From NCBI GenBank assembly GCA_949316235.1, contig OX438747.1:3906501-3970500 (forward strand): a DNA stretch of 64,000 nt, in the 5' to 3' direction. The notes below the pieces were generated by a model, which saw only the letters and a list, made by a program, of their open reading frames with translations, ran no database searches and was not told where the DNA came from. This document shows, in pieces, positions 57,901 to 60,900 of this stretch. A program made the translations under genes and the position numbers. This DNA comes from Oegoconia quadripuncta (lineage: Eukaryota > Arthropoda > Insecta > Lepidoptera > Autostichidae). Positions within the stretch are counted from its first letter, which is position 1. Every line of letters begins with the position of its first letter.

Positions 57901-60900
57901 ATGAATACACAAAAAAATGGAATTCCTTACTTGAGTGTTCGATGATGATTGGATACGGGAACTGAATTGTTTCGGAATATTCTAATTAATGATATTGAAA
58001 ACCTGCTTTAGTTATAAATGAGGCATAAAGTTCCTCACCTACCTAAAGTACCTAAAACAATCAGCGAAACCAACGGTTGCGGGTTCGCATCTCGCGACGG
58101 GTAAATGTTTGTGTGATGAATATGAACTTTTATTAATGAGTCATGTTTATATAAATATTTATGTATGTTTATACGTTATCTAGTATCCATAGTACAAGCT
58201 TTGCTTAGTTTGGGACTAGATGATTGGTGCAAGTGTCCGAAATATTTATTTATATAACAAAAGTTGTCTATATCAAAGTTGCTAATTTCGTTTTAAAAAT
58301 AAACACTTTAATAGGTCACACGTTACCATTAAACGCCTAAGACAAGTCAGCTATCTAATTTAACATTACAGGTACCTACCTGGATATCAACTTGCTATAG
58401 TAACAGATAGATCATTGTTCAAACACGTAACAAGGCTGCGTGACAATTACCTAACTGAAGTATAGATAACTTACTATGGAGAAATCACGACAGTACCCAC
58501 GTATCTTATCTCCTGTGAGTGGTAGCTGATGTATATCTATTAGGTAGCTCGGAAGTCAATTAGGTGATTTCTCACGTTTTATAACCGTTTTGTTCGTAAT
58601 ATCAATACGATAAAGATATAATTCAAATTAGTATCAATAGATAGATTTTTTATCTAATCAAAAACTTTTTACAAAGAATTATTTCGCGAGGTCAGTTTGA
58701 CCCAGGCTCTAAGAATACGTCTCAAGGTGGTCTCAAGCCTGTAATGTTACTGGGACTCTTGAACGATTTCAAACAACATAACTTATTATTGATGCTTGTC
58801 GACAGAATTAGGCACAATAACCCTATATTCCTAATTCTGTCGACAAACGCCTGTCGTATGATAACCCTATCATATGACAGGCGTTTGCCGCATTTGACTG
58901 GTGTTTTAGGGTTTAGACAGTTTTGAATTTCGCACATTTTGAATGAAAGATCGTTTGAAAAAAAATATTATCTTTTTTCTTTTGTATACAAATCATTTTT
59001 CTAATGATATTTATTATATAAGTGTTATAGGCAATTAATAGCTTATACTGTGTATGTTGTTTCTTATATACTTTTATTTTATATACTTATATATTTACTT
59101 ATATATATCAACATATATCTATTTTTTACTACTAACGCTAACAGGTTAGAAATTAATTACTTTTAAAAATTAGCTTAACTCTATAAAGTTAAAAACATTA
59201 GTATTATTCTTGGTTAAGTTAGCACAATCAAGATTGTAGTACAAATGTCCGAGGGGTGGGAACCTGGTGATCTGTGCCACAGGTTCATCCTATTACAGAC
59301 GCCAGATTCTCACAAATAACTTATGTCAACAAATGATTGTCAACCTCCATATTTAGTATAAACAAGTACGTTTTGTAATATTTGTGAGAATGAAAATAAA
59401 TACATACTTTACTTACTTTACTTTACTATATACTGCTTTTTACTTTAGAGAGGTATTTTTCTGGAAAATCAGGCATTTTAGGTCTACACAGGCATCCCTC
59501 AATATTGATATGGTAAACCCTATACCCGGTTGACCAAATGGATGTTTAAATAGGGTGACTTTTTTTTTAAACGACCTATATGGTGTAATGGTTAGAAACT
59601 CTGACCATGCCCCATTTGTATTGTATGATGAATACGGACATGTGTACCCGAGTTGTGGACATTTTATTTTATAATAAGTACTCGTATTTATTTACAAAAA
59701 ATTTAATGTATTTATGTAGTATATCAACCATCTGGTATCCACAACACAAGCCTATAGTTACTTAATGTGGAACCAGATGGTATTGTGTGTATGTCCAAAG
59801 ATATTTATTTATTTATTTATTATTATTATTATTAATTTATAAAAGATGTTTCTTTAAGAAAGTTATTTGTAATCATGAGTGAATGATATTTCGTTTTTAT
59901 TTATTGGTTTAACACTTTCTTATACACACATCAAATTACACATTCAAAGAAATTAAATACAAATGTACAAAGGGTATTTTGGTATCAAGAACTCAATAAA
60001 AGTCGCCCTAAATATTTATTCGTTATCTGGTAGCGTAGTAGCGTTGCCTAAATTGGGACCAGATAGTTGGTGTAAATATCCGGAATATTTATTATTATTT
60101 TATTAACTATTGAAGTATTAGTTTATTAACTGGCTGCAACCCTTGTTATATTGATGGTAAAATTTCTTTTCTACATATATTCTACCAACTGCCGCTGTAA
60201 TTTCCTCATAAATTTACAATATGACGATAAAGTGTTACTTTTTTTATGGCAAGGCATTTTCTTCTTACGCCACAAAAAAACGAATGAAAACAAAGGATTA
60301 CTTGGTACTCTGCTGCTCTCTATGATCTCAGTCTCTTGTTTTTTTTTTAATTTGTAAAATATGTCCAAAGAGGTTGATTCTAAAACTTGTAGGCATTCGT
60401 CTCGACGAAGGCATTCAAATTAAGAACAATTTTTTCTCGCAGAAGGCGAAATAATTTTGTTCTAAATTTAAATTTTATTTTGTAAAATATGTCCAAAGAG
60501 GTTGATTCTAAAACTTGTAGGCATTCGTCGAGAGGCATTCAAATTAAGAACAATTTTTGCTCGCAGAATGCGAGACCATTTTGTTCCAAATTTAAATTAA
60601 ATTGAAATTAAAAAAATGCGCCTGTTACTACAAAGTTATTGTTTTTGTATATGCTTCTTCGTTGTAATTGGAAGGAAAATAGAGGACCTCGTTTTACCTA
60701 ATTATATATCACATTCTAACAACAATCTATTACAATCTAAATATAATACTTTCAGTGGTCGGCTCCCGGTGTGTGGTAGACCAGAACTGCTACTTAGGTG
60801 AGCAAGGCCTGGAACGGCAGGCTTACTGCGTCAGGGGCTACTGCACGTGTCCGCTGCAGTTTAGTCCACGGGACGGTGGTGCAAGGTAATAATTATATTC

